Source of the DNA: Bemisia tabaci
Lineage: Eukaryota; Arthropoda; Insecta; Hemiptera; Aleyrodidae
DNA length: 64,000 nt
Assembly (NCBI RefSeq): GCF_918797505.1
Contig: NC_092800.1
Coordinates: 124,001 to 188,000 of the forward strand
Direction of reading: 5' to 3'
Part shown: positions 44,902 through 55,599 of the stretch, in pieces
Layout of the letters: the number at the start of each line of letters is the position of its first letter
How positions within the stretch are numbered: the stretch's first letter is position 1
Made by a program: the position numbers and the translations under genes
Notes under the pieces: generated by a model
What the model was told of the DNA's origin: nothing
The model's database searches: none
What the model saw: only the letters and a program-made list of their open reading frames with translations

Positions 44902-45519
44902 TTGAGTCCGAATCGTCAGATATGCTATGCAAACAGGATCTTTGGAGTGAACAGCGGCTGTTGCCAGGGTTGGATTCTGTCACCGATTTTATGGAATATT
45001 CCTTTCGATAACATCGTTCGATTACAAACAGACCCAAAATCAGAAAAATTGGCACATACTGACAACATCCTGGTTATTCTCTTATGTTATGATAAAAATG
45101 CACTTAAAAAAGACTCATATCGAATTACAAAGAAAATAAAGACAGAACTAGACAAGAAATTATTAACCTTAGAAACGAAAAAATCAGACGGAATCATCTT
45201 ACACGGAAAAAAGAAAGATCTAGAAAATGCAAAAATTCAAGTAGACGACGTTGAAATTGAAACATCAACTTCCATGAAATACCTTGGTAAAAATTTCGAT
45301 ATGAGTACTCACATAACAACCGTTTGCGACAAGGCTAAGAGAGTAGCAGGGATGTTTAGAAGTATCATGCCGAATACTAAAGGCCCATCATTTCATAAAA
45401 GACTCTTATTAATAAATACTGTTATCTCTATTATTACGTACGGAATTCAAATTTGGTCCCCAGCACTTATGTTAAGAAACTTTATCCGGCCACGGATGTT
45501 ACGCACAGTATCTCCATAA
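44902..45519 (+). pseudogene. LINE reverse transcriptase fragment
   Basis: The frame contains SGCCQGWILSPILWNIPFDN, matching the usual PQGSVLSPLLWNIxYDN motif of R1-type elements, and AHTDNILVI at the catalytic site where active enzymes have the two aspartates of xADD. Both motifs carry changes expected to abolish activity. After a YGIQIW motif (thumb region) the frame runs into the C-terminal domain about 250 residues too early. GHGCYAQYLHKF in another frame at about 45489-45526 marks this deletion junction with frameshift. Clade call (R1 versus Jockey/LOA) is tentative. Confidence 0.85.
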
Positions 45520-45859
45520 ATTCAAACTTCGCGACTCCCCTGTCTGTCCATGTTGCAATACTGGGGCAGTTGACACCCCTAGGCGTACCTTCTTTGAGTG
45601 TTCAGCATGGGAAGAAGAAAGAAAAGAATTAGAAAGGACAATTAATGTTAAGTTGGCTCCTGAAACAATAGTTGGCAATATGCTCCTCAATAAAGAAAAT
45701 TGGAACACAACATATACATTCATAAGGAACATACTGATAAGAAAAAATAAAACACTAAATGTAAGCGTGCTCCTCCAACACCAACCCTTACCTCCTCGAT
45801 GTAATATCTGTAAGGATGGTTCCGGCGGTAATATTAGTATTTTAAGTAATTTTGATTGA
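45489..45859 (+). pseudogene. LINE ORF2 C-terminal zinc-knuckle remnant
   Basis: From GHGCYAQYLHKF it continues FKLRDSPVCPCC, then a PRRTFFECSAWEEERKEL stretch, ending at a TGA after LSNFD. A CxxC then H/R-xxx-C pattern with FFEC is typical of R1/Jockey C-termini; the expected His is Arg. It is read in a different frame from the RT fragment. The last 180 bases recur at 63255-63436 with about 90 percent identity. Confidence 0.8.
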
Positions 45860-46078
45860 ATTTTTTTAATCGCAATTAGATATAATAAGTTAAATACAAG
45901 AGACAATTTATTTTTAATAGTAATAAGAAATCAAACTGTGATGCTAGATTAAGGACAAATAGTGCCATTTACTATTTGTCAAGCACTTCCAAATTTGTAT
46001 GATATGAATCTTCCCATTTCGGGTGGGGCTGCTGTCGGCCCCATTCCAATTTGTAATAAACAAATAAAATATGTTACC

Positions 46079-46119
<41 letters not shown>

Positions 46120-46121
<2 letters not shown>

Positions 46122-47095
46122 ACCTTGACACTTTCAATGAATTTCAACGAGACCAGGCACAGAATCGGACCTTACAAGTTGGCAACAGTGGCGTTTCTTC
46201 AATTAAACCAATGTTGAATAATCGATTCTTGTCAGAGCACCTGACCCCTCAGGGAATCGAAACATTTCTATAGGCTTAAATTTAGAATAAACAAAGTTGT
46301 CAAACTACTGGATCCGCTAATGAGAAAGTGTATAAAAAGCGGTTGACCTGCGGATTTGCGGTCTTTAAAATAATATTTTGGACTTGTGATATTTCCCTTA
46401 AATAGTCCTCACTCCTTACCGTCACTTTTTTAGTGTGCTTGTTTTCCCTGTTTCACGTCACATGGTTTGATATGCAAAGACTTTAAGTCTACGAGAAGTC
46501 AAAGCAGGTCTTGGAAAAAGAGAGGAAGACGAGAGAAAATTTCAACGGCGTGAAACAATTTCAGTTGACTACCGCCAAGATGACGTCATTAATTCGACTC
46601 CAGCCTCGCTGGCTTTGGGATATAATGAAACGGTTGAAACGGTTTAATCATTTTTAGCTTTCTGCTTGCCGTCAACATAATCCTCTCGTAACTGTAAGAC
46701 TGCAAACCTGGCAGTAATTAAAGGTGCAAAATGAGAAGGTTTCTAATGCCGTTTGCTCATATTACATCTATCATAATTGGGTCTATTATCCTAGCAATTT
46801 TGTAAGATCAAAATTCTGTTTGAGGCTCGCAATTCTCTCCGAGCTTGCTTTTTTTCTATAATGAAACAGTCAGTGATGCTGTTCAAATTTTTAGAAGACA
46901 ACCCAAAAAAAGCGAAAAAAAACAGGGTAGCTCACTCAAATTTGACCAAAGCATCCGCACGTAGTTCGCCCCAGAGATGAACAATTTTTCATTATATCTA
47001 CGAAGAGTCTGCATTTAAAGAGGATCTGCATAACGATACCTAACTATATATCTAGATGAATTTTATTGATTGAAAAGATATTAACAAAACAAACA
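46120..47095. other. Unassigned interval
   Basis: No exon, RNA gene or terminal repeats recognised between the LINE poly(A) and the mitochondrial fragment. Confidence 0.45.
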
Positions 47096-47099
47096 GTAA

Positions 47100-47252
47100 A
47101 GAAGTAAAATTTTTAAAATTTGAAAAAATCTTATCAATAAAAATTTAAATCTCTATTAAAAACTAGGATTAGATACCCTATTATTAGATTAATTATAATT
47201 AAAGTAGTAAAAGAACATCTTCGACCTTAAACAATTTGGCGGTAGTTTAACC
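47100..47252 (+). pseudogene. rrnS: Nuclear copy of mitochondrial 12S rRNA (NUMT)
   Basis: It contains aaactaggattagatacccT (the universal 12S primer site, domain III) and, about 65 bases later, ttaaacaatttggcggtagt, the next conserved 12S block in insects. Order and strand match the rRNA. The flanks before 47100 are AT-rich and may extend the insertion; after 47252 the sequence no longer looks like 12S. It is about 150 bases in nuclear-repeat surroundings, so a NUMT, not an rRNA gene. Confidence 0.85.
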
Positions 47253-47254
47253 TA

Positions 47255-48940
47255 ACTTTCAAGCAAATCACCTTTTACTCGCAGTCAAGTGGAAATAAAA
47301 ATCGAAGCAATGTAATTGGGTGTGGAATCAAGTACCGCATTAGTTAGGTTCCGTGGAGAACTCCTTACATCATGCACTCTTGCCATCGAACTCAAGCGCA
47401 TTCTATTTTTAGGCTATGCAATCAGTGCTACCTTGGAGTTAAAATAGTTCCTCTTACAGCGCCTTCAATTTCAATCTAGTCGGCTTAGCGTCTTGTGAGT
47501 GGCTTGAGCGGAGTGTGCATCAAAGCATTGCAAGACATGATTTTTTTTGTCAAAAGCCCGTGCAAAACACGTTGAACATGTTGGGGGTTTTGCAGCAGTA
47601 CTGGGACTTTGATATATAATGTCTCCGTTTGCAAATCACTTCTTTGTGCCACCTGAGCCTTTGAAAATACAGTTAAAGCTGTAAATATGCGCGCAAAATC
47701 TGTATGGTCTTAACATGTCCGTGAGGAATCTGCTTTTTCTAACAAGAAACCGTAGATTATTATTTTCCCGGGATCCACTGCCCCTTAAATTATGCGTTGC
47801 GTAGCATGTTCCGCAATTCGGGAGCATGAAATGTAGTGCTTCCATTGTTCGTTTCTTGGAATTTCGTCTTTGCCGTATCGGCGCATGCGTCTCTCCATCT
47901 CCACGCGAGGACACTACGAGGAGTTTTCAGTTAAAACATCTAAATCCGATCATGCCGACCTCATTCAATGAAATTAGCTATTCTGAAAATTTCAAGTTAT
48001 ACCCTTCGGCACGGCGGTCAATTTTTATTCCATAAAAAGTTAGATGATAAATCAAGCTCGATTTTTTGACGGTAAATACTCTTCTCCGTCCAGGGCATTG
48101 AGTTACAAGCGCGTTCAGCTCTTTTTTGTTCAAGCAGGAGCATGTATAAAGCAAGAGCTTGGAAAGGCATGTAGCTGCTCCTGCACTACAATTTAAATTA
48201 CAGATTTTACACAAAACTACTATTTTCTGCCAAAAATGCTCGTAAGACTTTCCCTAGAGTGCTAATATGTTAACCTCCATTTCGATTATTTTCCTTACTA
48301 AGGTATTTTTTCCATAAATGGTCACATGTTTTAAAATGACTGAGAAAAATCAATAAATACTGAATTCTAGTGGATTCCTGCCCATTCAGAGGTGCATAGC
48401 TCGGATCCTACGGTACGGTCAAGATGAAGGTGATTCTAAAATACAGAGGTAGCGAACAGTAGCTAGCAGTGGAAACATGTTCTCATCCTCTGTCAGTGTT
48501 GCTTCTCATCATGAACCGAAAAGTAGAACGACAGAGTTTTCATTCGAGTGCATCCTTGTGAATGCTTGATAAAATAGTGCATTCGCATTCAAATGTAAGT
48601 ATTACAGTTTCAAGAAGTGGAAGCAATATCAAGCAAATTCGTCGATGAGAGGAAATGGAGTTTGCCGAGTGGAATACTTCACAAAAGGCCAGTAAACAAG
48701 GTGTAAAATCAAAGCATAAGCTTCCCTCTTTTCCTCTTCAACATTACTGAGCGGAAACGATGCACACGGTGAAAGCATGCAAAATCAACTCTTGAAATCG
48801 CGATTCATACGGGGTGAAGGGTAAAAACTAAGAACCTGACAAGTGTTTTTCGATGTTGCTAAGATTCTGTTTTGTGCTTTCCACTGTTAAAAAAAACAAG
48901 ACGGTTTTGTTTCGTGTTATTGTCTATATTATACAGCTAC
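47255..48940. other. Unassigned interval
   Basis: A 92-codon minus frame (47636-47914) and 78-codon minus frame (47978-48214) are unrecognised. An inverted gcgccttcaat word lies at 47460, belonging to the attgaaggcgc repeat set. Confidence 0.4.
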
Positions 48941-49733
48941 AAGCAAAATCTTGGAAACACTATTTCTGACAAACTGCCGGACCGATAAGGATGATCTTTA
49001 CATGTATGTCATCTGTAGTAGATGCAGATGTGCAAAAAATTATGAAACCCCGAACTTTTAATGTTGTAGAGCTTTTAAAGCTCACGTCATTTAAGTCCAC
49101 TGTTAATAGCGTGAGAGATATGTCGTTTCCGCTAGAAACGTCAAGGTGTGGGATTCTACCTGGGTGACTCGAATAAACAATAAAACAATGGAAAAGCTCG
49201 TAAAGGGCTCCTCATCCGAAGAGTTGAGGAATGGTGCATCGCTCAGGGTTCAAGGTTTAAGGTCCAAGGTATAATGTTTAACTCAATTTTTCCTGCATTC
49301 TTCCGTCTTCGATTTGTGGCATTGGTCAATTTACTTGATTGCTGAATTTCTATTAATATTTACAGCAGATACAAAGTGAGAAGGCAGGCGCTGTGTCGCG
49401 TCGGGACGGACCAAATATTATTAACTCTTAACGGTCGTTAACCGATTTATTTTTTTTTAAATTAAGTATTTAAAAATAACATAATAAATGGAAATTTCTT
49501 CAGTAAGTGGACTGTGAAATTACGTACATCCAGCTATTCCTCATCATTTACAAAACTGAGTGTTACGTCAAAAATTTTGAAATCGATATAGCTCGAACAC
49601 AAAATGGTGTATTAAAATGGAAGAACATTTTTGCCTATACATATGCGTATATGGCCCGCGAAGCGGGACTGAGGGCGCGAGGCGCCCTCCCGGGGGTTGG
49701 GCCGCGAAGCGGTCAGGGGGCAGGGCCCCCTAG
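48941..49733 (+). mobile_element. Helitron-type non-autonomous element, copy G2
   Basis: About 790 bases matching G1 (20294-21094) in inverse orientation. The 3-prime end has four serial hairpins: CCCGC-GAA-GCGGG (49655-49667), GGGCGC-GAG-GCGCCC (49673-49687), CCGC-GAA-GCGG (49702-49712) and GGGGGC-AGG-GCCCCC (49716-49730), ending CTAG (49730-49733) before T. The 5-prime end does not show a clean TC, so the left boundary is only the edge of homology. No conserved frame. Confidence 0.8.
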
Positions 49734-50143
49734 TAATTTTATACTGAGAAATCATGTCTAAATTTTGGTATTCTTATCATGCCATGAATTTTTATTCTCG
49801 CGCTTCTAGATATCTATTTAGATAAAGAAACAGTTGCTAAATCTCAGAATCTTGATAATACACGCTCTTACGCGGGTAGCCCGTTAAGGTATTTTTAATT
49901 ACTTTCAAAAATTTCAGTACGCACTTGGCAAAACTTTTAACACAGACAGGCAAAATGTACCTTAAGGTGAAACTCAAATTTTTCAGTACAGAAAATCTAA
50001 GTCTTAGATGTCATACACTAATTGCTTTACATTTCGCAATGGGAAATTACCTTCTTCTGGATCAATCATAAAGCACTCTTTCATTGAGAAGGAAAACTAC
50101 TACCGCATAGGTGGTTTCCACACAGATTAAGGATTATTAGTTC

Positions 50144-50352
50144 CACCGAAAAAAATAATATGCTGTTTTAGCATCTAGGATGTCAAAAATGTGTCTGGTG
50201 ATCCCAAGATGCTGCCTTTACTGCCCCCGCACTTAATTTTACATCCTGTGAATGCAAATTCAACAGCGGGGGCAGTAAAGGCAGCATCTTGGGATCACCA
50301 GACACATTTTTGACATCCTAGATGCTAAAACAGCATATTATTTTTTTCGGTG
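50144..50352. mobile_element. Perfect inverted repeat, 87-bp arms
   Basis: Left arm 50144-50230 and right arm 50266-50352 are identical reverse complements over all 87 bases, with a 35-base loop. The terminus CACCGAAAAAAA differs at one base from the C-family terminus CACTGAAAAAAA, so it may be a C-related MITE. TC occurs on both flanks (possible 2-bp duplication). Perfect arms imply recent insertion or gene conversion. A transcript would give a long dsRNA hairpin. Confidence 0.9.
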
Positions 50353-50851
50353 TCCTCATTGCAAAATGTAGTCCATTCAAAAATCTTAAAAAGTTGGGTC
50401 CACAAAAAAGCGGACGTCATGGTCCGTTTCTCAAACTTCGAATTTCGGATTTTGGTGGAATATATCTACTCTGTATTGCACCGACCTACATCACGGGGTA
50501 AACAATGCTCAGGATACGACCGCCTCCTTTTTAATCTCCGAGCGTTAAATACACACTTTCCGTGGAAAAGACAATTTTTGCTGACTTAGATAGAAAATCA
50601 GCAGTATAACTTGGGTAATGGATTCTTGCAAGGAGTTACAATGATTTATCATTGCAAACGGTACGAAATTTGGAAAAAGAAATCTACGATTTTGACAAAC
50701 TGTAAGGTCGGTGCGAACCCAAAACTCGGAACGTATGTCATTTCGTATTTCGCATTTTATGCAGAGGTACATCATCGTGCAAGGATCCATTTTCACAGAA
50801 TTGCTCTCTCGAATTTCACTCGAGGTTATCAGAAAGAGTCTTCTCTATATG

Positions 50852-51104
50852 CTGCCGTGCTAAGGAAGAACGCCGTATGGACATTCGAGAGTTGCCAGAT
50901 CTCCTTCGATGAAATGTTTATTTTTGAGGCAAGTTATGAATATTTTTCCTTGAAATTTTAAGGAGCTATAGGTGGCATTCCGAACGAAATTATCTGGAAA
51001 ATTGGAAGAAAAATAGTCATATGCTTACCAGGAAATTCAGGTTTTATCGAAGGAAATTTGGCAACGCGTGTAGGTTCATATGGCGTTTTTCCTTAGCACG
51101 GCAG
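50852..51104. mobile_element. MITE family A, copy A3 (253 bp)
   Basis: CTGCCGTGCTAAGGAAGAAC left, CCTTAGCACGGCAG right, flanked by TATG (50848-50851, 51105-51108). Internally it is inverted relative to A1. Exactly 253 bp. The 116-codon frame crossing its left end is not a gene. Confidence 0.92.
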
Positions 51105-51109
51105 TATGG

Positions 51110-51635
51110 TGCTATGTTAAGGATCCCCTACATCCGCCCCTCCCCCTTCAATGACAATGTACTTTCCAGTGTACAATGCACTGTTTAGGGAGCACCTATC
51201 AATTCAGTCCTTTGAGTTTCCAACCTTGCGCTTGGATCTTCTCGAGTGATTGAAAAAAGAACCCGGTTTGTTCGGCGGCGAAAGTTTGCAAGAGCCTCGT
51301 CCCACGAGGCACTACGTCGTCGTTCTCGTTGGGCGTCGCGGCATAGCACACTCCATTTCCGCCCTCAAATGAGAGGGCGGAAGGCGTTGGGATGCGCGAG
51401 GGGTTGGGCGCGGGGGAGGGAGGGGGTGTTGCCGACACCGCGAGAGACCCGGATTCCGCTCACGAATCACGAATCTTCTTCGGAAGTCGCGGGCGTCAAG
51501 TGAGACTGATACGGAAGTAATGCCGCCCGGCTAAGATGAAAAGGCATCGCTCTTGTCGCATCCTGGGGGGAAAAAAACAAGCGGGAAAACTCTAATAATA
51601 CGTTCGTATCCGAGAAACGCTCAGCTGTTTTCTAT
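51110..51635. other. Interval between A3 and A4, GC-richer
   Basis: 51240-51510 has a minus frame of 79 codons (51199-51438) with a plausible-looking C-terminal half, and an opposite plus frame of 85 codons. Neither is recognised. An exon is possible but unproven. Confidence 0.3.
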
Positions 51636-51636
51636 G

Positions 51637-51887
51637 CTGCCGTGCTAAGGAAAAAAGCCGTATGAACCTTCAGACGTTGCCAAATTTCCTTCGATAAAAA
51701 GCGAATTCACAGGGAAAATTGTGAATCTTTTTTTCTAAAATTTTCAGACAATTTCGTATGAAATTTAATCTAAGATATCCGAAAATTTCAAAGAAAAATG
51801 TGCATGAATGTCGTCAAAAAAACGTGTTATCAAGGGAAATTTGGCAACTCTCGAATGTTCATACGGCGTTCTTCCTTAACCCGGCAG
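51637..51887. mobile_element. MITE family A, copy A4 (251 bp)
   Basis: CTGCCGTGCTAAGG left and CTTAACCCGGCAG right, flanked by TATG (51633-51636, 51888-51891). Only about 530 bases from A3. 251 bp. Confidence 0.9.
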
Positions 51888-51971
51888 TATGTGGGCGCGT
51901 TTTCACCTTCCCCGAAGAAAGTGAGCACCGGCGGTATGAAAGAGCTCGCTTGTTAGAATTCCAACTATCAA

Positions 51972-52114
51972 TTGGACTACATTTTGCCATTAGGAACTAT
52001 AAATTCCGGCCCAGTTTAAAAACAACGTATGTGCTATATTAGTTCCTCTATGCACATAAGTGTTTTTTCAGATGAGCCAGAATTTATAGGTTGAAGTTGC
52101 AAAATGCAGTCCAA
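51972..52114. mobile_element. Small MITE family H, copy 2
   Basis: Ends TTGGACTACATTTTGC and GCAAAATGCAGTCCAA are inverse with one mismatch. The interior (cggccca, aaaacaacgtatgtgctat, ctatgcacataagtg) matches 21774-21914. 143 bp. Confidence 0.7.
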
Positions 52115-52592
52115 TTTTGAGAAAACTACACTGCTGCTAAAAATATAGATTATAGAAAAACGATTCTCCGTGCTTCGACATCAGAAGCATTAAGTAAAGG
52201 TATGACATAGACAAAGAGGACGAGACGAAAGTGAAGTGGTTGAAACAAACGGTAGAACTTTAAACGAACAGGCGTCTCAAATTTTACCTGATCATCATCT
52301 TTTTTGAGCCTGCGTCTTTAAACTCAAAAGCAGGTAGGTACTAGACTAGACAGCAATCGTTTACGAACCTGCAACAGATCACAGTAAATGAATAGAAGAG
52401 GGTAAATACATAGTTAAAAATGCCTGTGTTTCTTGTTATTTAGGGTTAGCTTTCTTTCGATTAACCAGAGGAATTCAGTTGTGCAACCAAATTTTTGCTC
52501 AAATCGACCGAAACGTTTGCTTAAAGTGCCGGTTACTCGAAATCATATCAGCAGGCTTACGAATGTGTTTTCATGACTAATTTACTCACATT

Positions 52593-53317
52593 CAGTGGTG
52601 TAACGGACGCCCCCGCAGACCCTGCTATGCAGGGGGGCCCTGGCGCCTAGGGGGCCCTCGGCCGCCGGAATTTTTTTCTCTCTCTCTCTTTGATCCTCAG
52701 CTTTGGTTTCAAACTTTGGGCCTTTACTTATCGAGATGGGGCTTCTCCCTTTGATTTTTATTGTTAGCTCGGGGTTTTTCATACTTTTCTTGGACTGTTC
52801 CTAACTTTTTGTTTGCTGGAGGGCCCCTGCCTTCCTATGTCCACTCAATGATTCCACTTTTCGTATTTCGGGTTTTGGGAGGCCCAAGAATCTAAAAGCC
52901 TTGGGGGCCCTTTGATTCATGGGCCTGGGCTGAGCCCCCGCCTTCCTTCAGATCATTGATCCTTTAGGGGCTCCATTTAATCGGGTACTTTTACGTTTTT
53001 ATTTTTTTTTAAATATATTTATTTGCGCAAATATGCAAGTGAATCAAATTCCACCTCAGAACATAAAGTAAAAGTAGGCTAAATCCTGCACATACCATAC
53101 CTAAAGGTAAAAAGATATAAGCTACTGCCACTTTGATTTTTTGGTGGTTAAGGCTGATTTTCTCAAAAATTTTCGGGCTGTGGGCCTAGACCATACGAGA
53201 AAAAACGGGAAGGGGTGAGGAAGGGAGAGGGGGGGATAATTTTGGAATTTTATCGACTTGGGAGGCCCCTAGAAAAAATTTTGCAGGGGGGCCCAGTGGA
53301 AGTCCGTTACGCCACTG
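52593..53317. mobile_element. hAT-like element, 725 bp, 8-bp TSD
   Basis: Ends CAGTGGTGTAACGGAC and GTCCGTTACGCCACTG (15 of 16 inverse), flanked on both sides by CTCACATT (52585-52592, 53318-53325). Subterminal gcaggggggccc repeats face each other. No transposase frame; the 60-70-codon frames inside are chance. A non-autonomous hAT. Confidence 0.93.
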
Positions 53318-53329
53318 CTCACATTCCTC

Positions 53330-54870
53330 GGTTCCTTGTTTAACTTGACAAAACGATTTGGTAAATTCAATTGGAAAAAGAACCAACCAAACCAACAAAA
53401 CCAATCAAAGGAAATTAACAGAAAATTTACGTGTGGGGATTTTCGCATGAGCCCTAGAAAGCATGGATTCATGTGTGAAATAGAGATCACGTGTAAATTG
53501 ACACACGCCTTTACGTCAGAAAAGCGACAAAATGAGCGAATGCAACTCTATAAATAAGGGTATTGAACGGTAACTTAAGTTGAAAGCATACATTAAATTG
53601 AGGCAATTTTAGTAATATATGAGAGAGTATTATACATTTTGCTCATGCATTTGAAACAACATCAAATTGGAAACTGAGTGCCCTCAGCCGATTTGGAAAT
53701 GACGATGTTATACTTGTTTATTTCTACGCGGATGCAAGCCGTCCCACGCTAACTTTAAATTAATACAATTAAACGTTTTCATGCAAGGAGGAACTAAAAA
53801 GTAGTTAGTTAAATTAAAATCAGCTGTGTACATAGAATTTGCGTGCTACACATCTCCTGTTGATACGTAGTTCCTATGAGAGGAAATACGTCCAATTCTG
53901 GGTTCGTCTGGCATGATTTTGTTTTATTTATTTATTTAAATTAGGCATCAGCATTCGCATGGAGTGAGGCAGTGTGAGCGTTTGAAACACAGAAAATCAA
54001 TCGCTAGAGAAGGAATTTGAAATTGAAACCAGCAGTCATGAGATAAGCACAACGTTTCCTAATACTAAAACTTCACGATGAACTTGCTCCCGTTCGAATT
54101 TAAAGCCAGTGATGAATTTTTAGCACAGTTTCCTCCCAACACCTTCCGACAAATTATCCGTTTTATTACTTTAATGATAACATTGTTACAATGCATCTCA
54201 TATGTTGTTTTTTCGTCTATAAAAAGGTTTCTTTACAATCATTTTAAAAGCGTTTAGTCCATTATTTCGATTTTTCTTATCATCTCTCCAATGAAAAGTC
54301 TTTTGAACTGAGCACCTTCAAGACGGAAAGACGGAATAAATTCATTTTTGTCGGGAAAGATCGGCTGAGGAAATAGAAAACTTAGGTTCCGAATAACTCA
54401 AACGTATCAACATCCAAAACAAACTACTTTCACTACTATGCTCACTACTTTAAATTTAGAAGTTTTTAAAAGTTTGTTTTCCCTTTTCTTTCTCAACGTA
54501 GTCATTGCAACATTGGTAAAACATCGGATACCTCCACGGAACCGCGTGAGGCATGCCAATTCTGAAATGAGCCGAGAAAAGGAATTATTTTTTCCCCTAG
54601 AGGCTACAATATTTTTTTACTTCCCATCATTTCATGATGACTACTCGTATGAAATGTTTTAAAATTGAAGTTTTACCGACAGACCGACCAAGAGGCGATT
54701 GCGATTATGTGACTGCCCGTCACAATATGCTACCCACTATTATAACTGTTAGGAGCGAAAATTGCTAAATAGAGTAATTGAGGCGTTTCTTATGGCGTGA
54801 AAGGCGTCCCGTTTCGCACCATAGTAGCTTGGTACACCATTAACAACAAATATCGAGGATGATGAATCGT
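53330..54870. other. Unassigned interval
   Basis: Short frames of 61-74 codons only. No terminal repeats or RNA gene recognised. Confidence 0.45.
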
Positions 54871-54871
54871 C

Positions 54872-55346
54872 CAGGCTGATTAGTGGAATTGATAGACGAA
54901 ACAACAAACAAAGAAGACGACGAAGAAATGAAGCTATCCTATTGGTTAAAATGGGCGATTCTTGTAAACTAAGGGGGAATGGTGGATTACCGTTAGTCAG
55001 TCTATTACTTAGCCTCTTACCTATATCCATTGCAACCATTCGCCTCCGCCAATAGGATCGATCCATATTCTCGTTGTCTTCTTTGCTATCGCTTTGTCTA
55101 CACTGAAAAACAATTTGGTAGATTTTACCATACTTTGACACGGTCATCCGAGTATTGTAATAATCATCAGACTCAATGATAGAATTTACCATACTATGGT
55201 AAGTCTCACTAGAGTTCTGGAGAATACTGCTATAATTCTGGTTTTTGCCACTAAACGGTATCACTGCGTAAGAAATCAAGTAGACTTATGGTAGATGTTA
55301 CCATACTTTTTTTTCAGTGTATAGATACAATTTCAATAATTAGCCC
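54872..55346. mobile_element. MITE family B, copy 5 (split by C2)
   Basis: Left end aggctgattag then gaattgatagacgaa; right end tagatacaatttcaataatt then agccc, inverse in outline. Interior agctatcctattggtt and caataggatcgatcc pair as in other B copies. It is interrupted within ctttgtcta/tagat by C2. Without C2 it is about 254 bases. Confidence 0.85.
55101..55319. mobile_element. MITE family C, copy 2 (inside B)
   Basis: CACTGAAAAA to TTTTTTTTCAGTG with subterminal ggtagattttaccat and atggtagatgttaccat, flanked by TA on both sides (55099-55100, 55320-55321). 219 bp. The 176-codon minus frame covering B5 and C2 is a by-product of MITE sequence. Confidence 0.88.
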
Positions 55347-55371
55347 AGAAAAGCAACAAAGCAAAACTCGG

Positions 55372-55496
55372 CATGGATGTTGATGGTGTTTTCATTACGA
55401 GTGTGGTTATCCATCAAACGAGCCCGGTTTATCTACGTCCGTTTCATTCGGGACGCACCAATAGAGTTGGTTGCCCAGAGGGAGAATTAAAATGTA
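55372..55496 (+). other. Possible exon-like frame ending at a strong splice donor
   Basis: A plus frame from Met at 55373 runs about 40 codons to aaaaT then GTAAGTAT (donor at about 55495), a near-consensus donor. The peptide is unrecognised. The C-rich minisatellite that follows is intron-like. Evidence is only the donor and open frame. Confidence 0.15.
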
Positions 55497-55529
55497 AGTA
55501 TCTTTTTTGGGTCGCTCGCTCCATCAGCT

Positions 55530-55592
55530 GTCCCACCCTCTCACCCTTCTACCCTCCCACCCTTTTACCCTCCCACCCTCTCCCCCTCTTTA
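55530..55592. repeat. C-rich pyrimidine minisatellite
   Basis: Units of cccacccttttaccct type repeated about four times. Confidence 0.8.
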
Positions 55593-55599
55593 CACAATT

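Larger units (their letters stand above)
44890..46119 (+). mobile_element. 5-prime-truncated, internally deleted LINE (R1/Jockey-like)
   Basis: It holds a partial reverse transcriptase, a Cys-rich C-terminus, a 3-prime noncoding region and a tail of 38 A residues (46082-46119). A second 3-prime fragment is at 63255-63445. The 5-prime side, including the endonuclease, is absent. Target duplication could not be fixed because the 5-prime edge is vague. Confidence 0.85.

Noticed and set aside
47100..47252. Functional rRNA gene
   Set aside because: Only about 150 bases of 12S domain III, in nuclear repeats, without flanking mitochondrial genes.
49507..49761. 84-codon frame across the Helitron-type 3-prime end
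   Set aside because: The reverse-oriented copy G1 does not conserve it; the frame translates the hairpin series.
52618..52670. Another Helitron-type hairpin terminus (ggggggccc words)
   Set aside because: It lies inside a hAT-like element with firm 8-bp TSD, and the repeats are its subterminal sequence.
54749..55279. 176-codon minus-strand open frame
   Set aside because: Runs through MITE B5 and nested MITE C2; its residues are translated inverted-repeat sequence.
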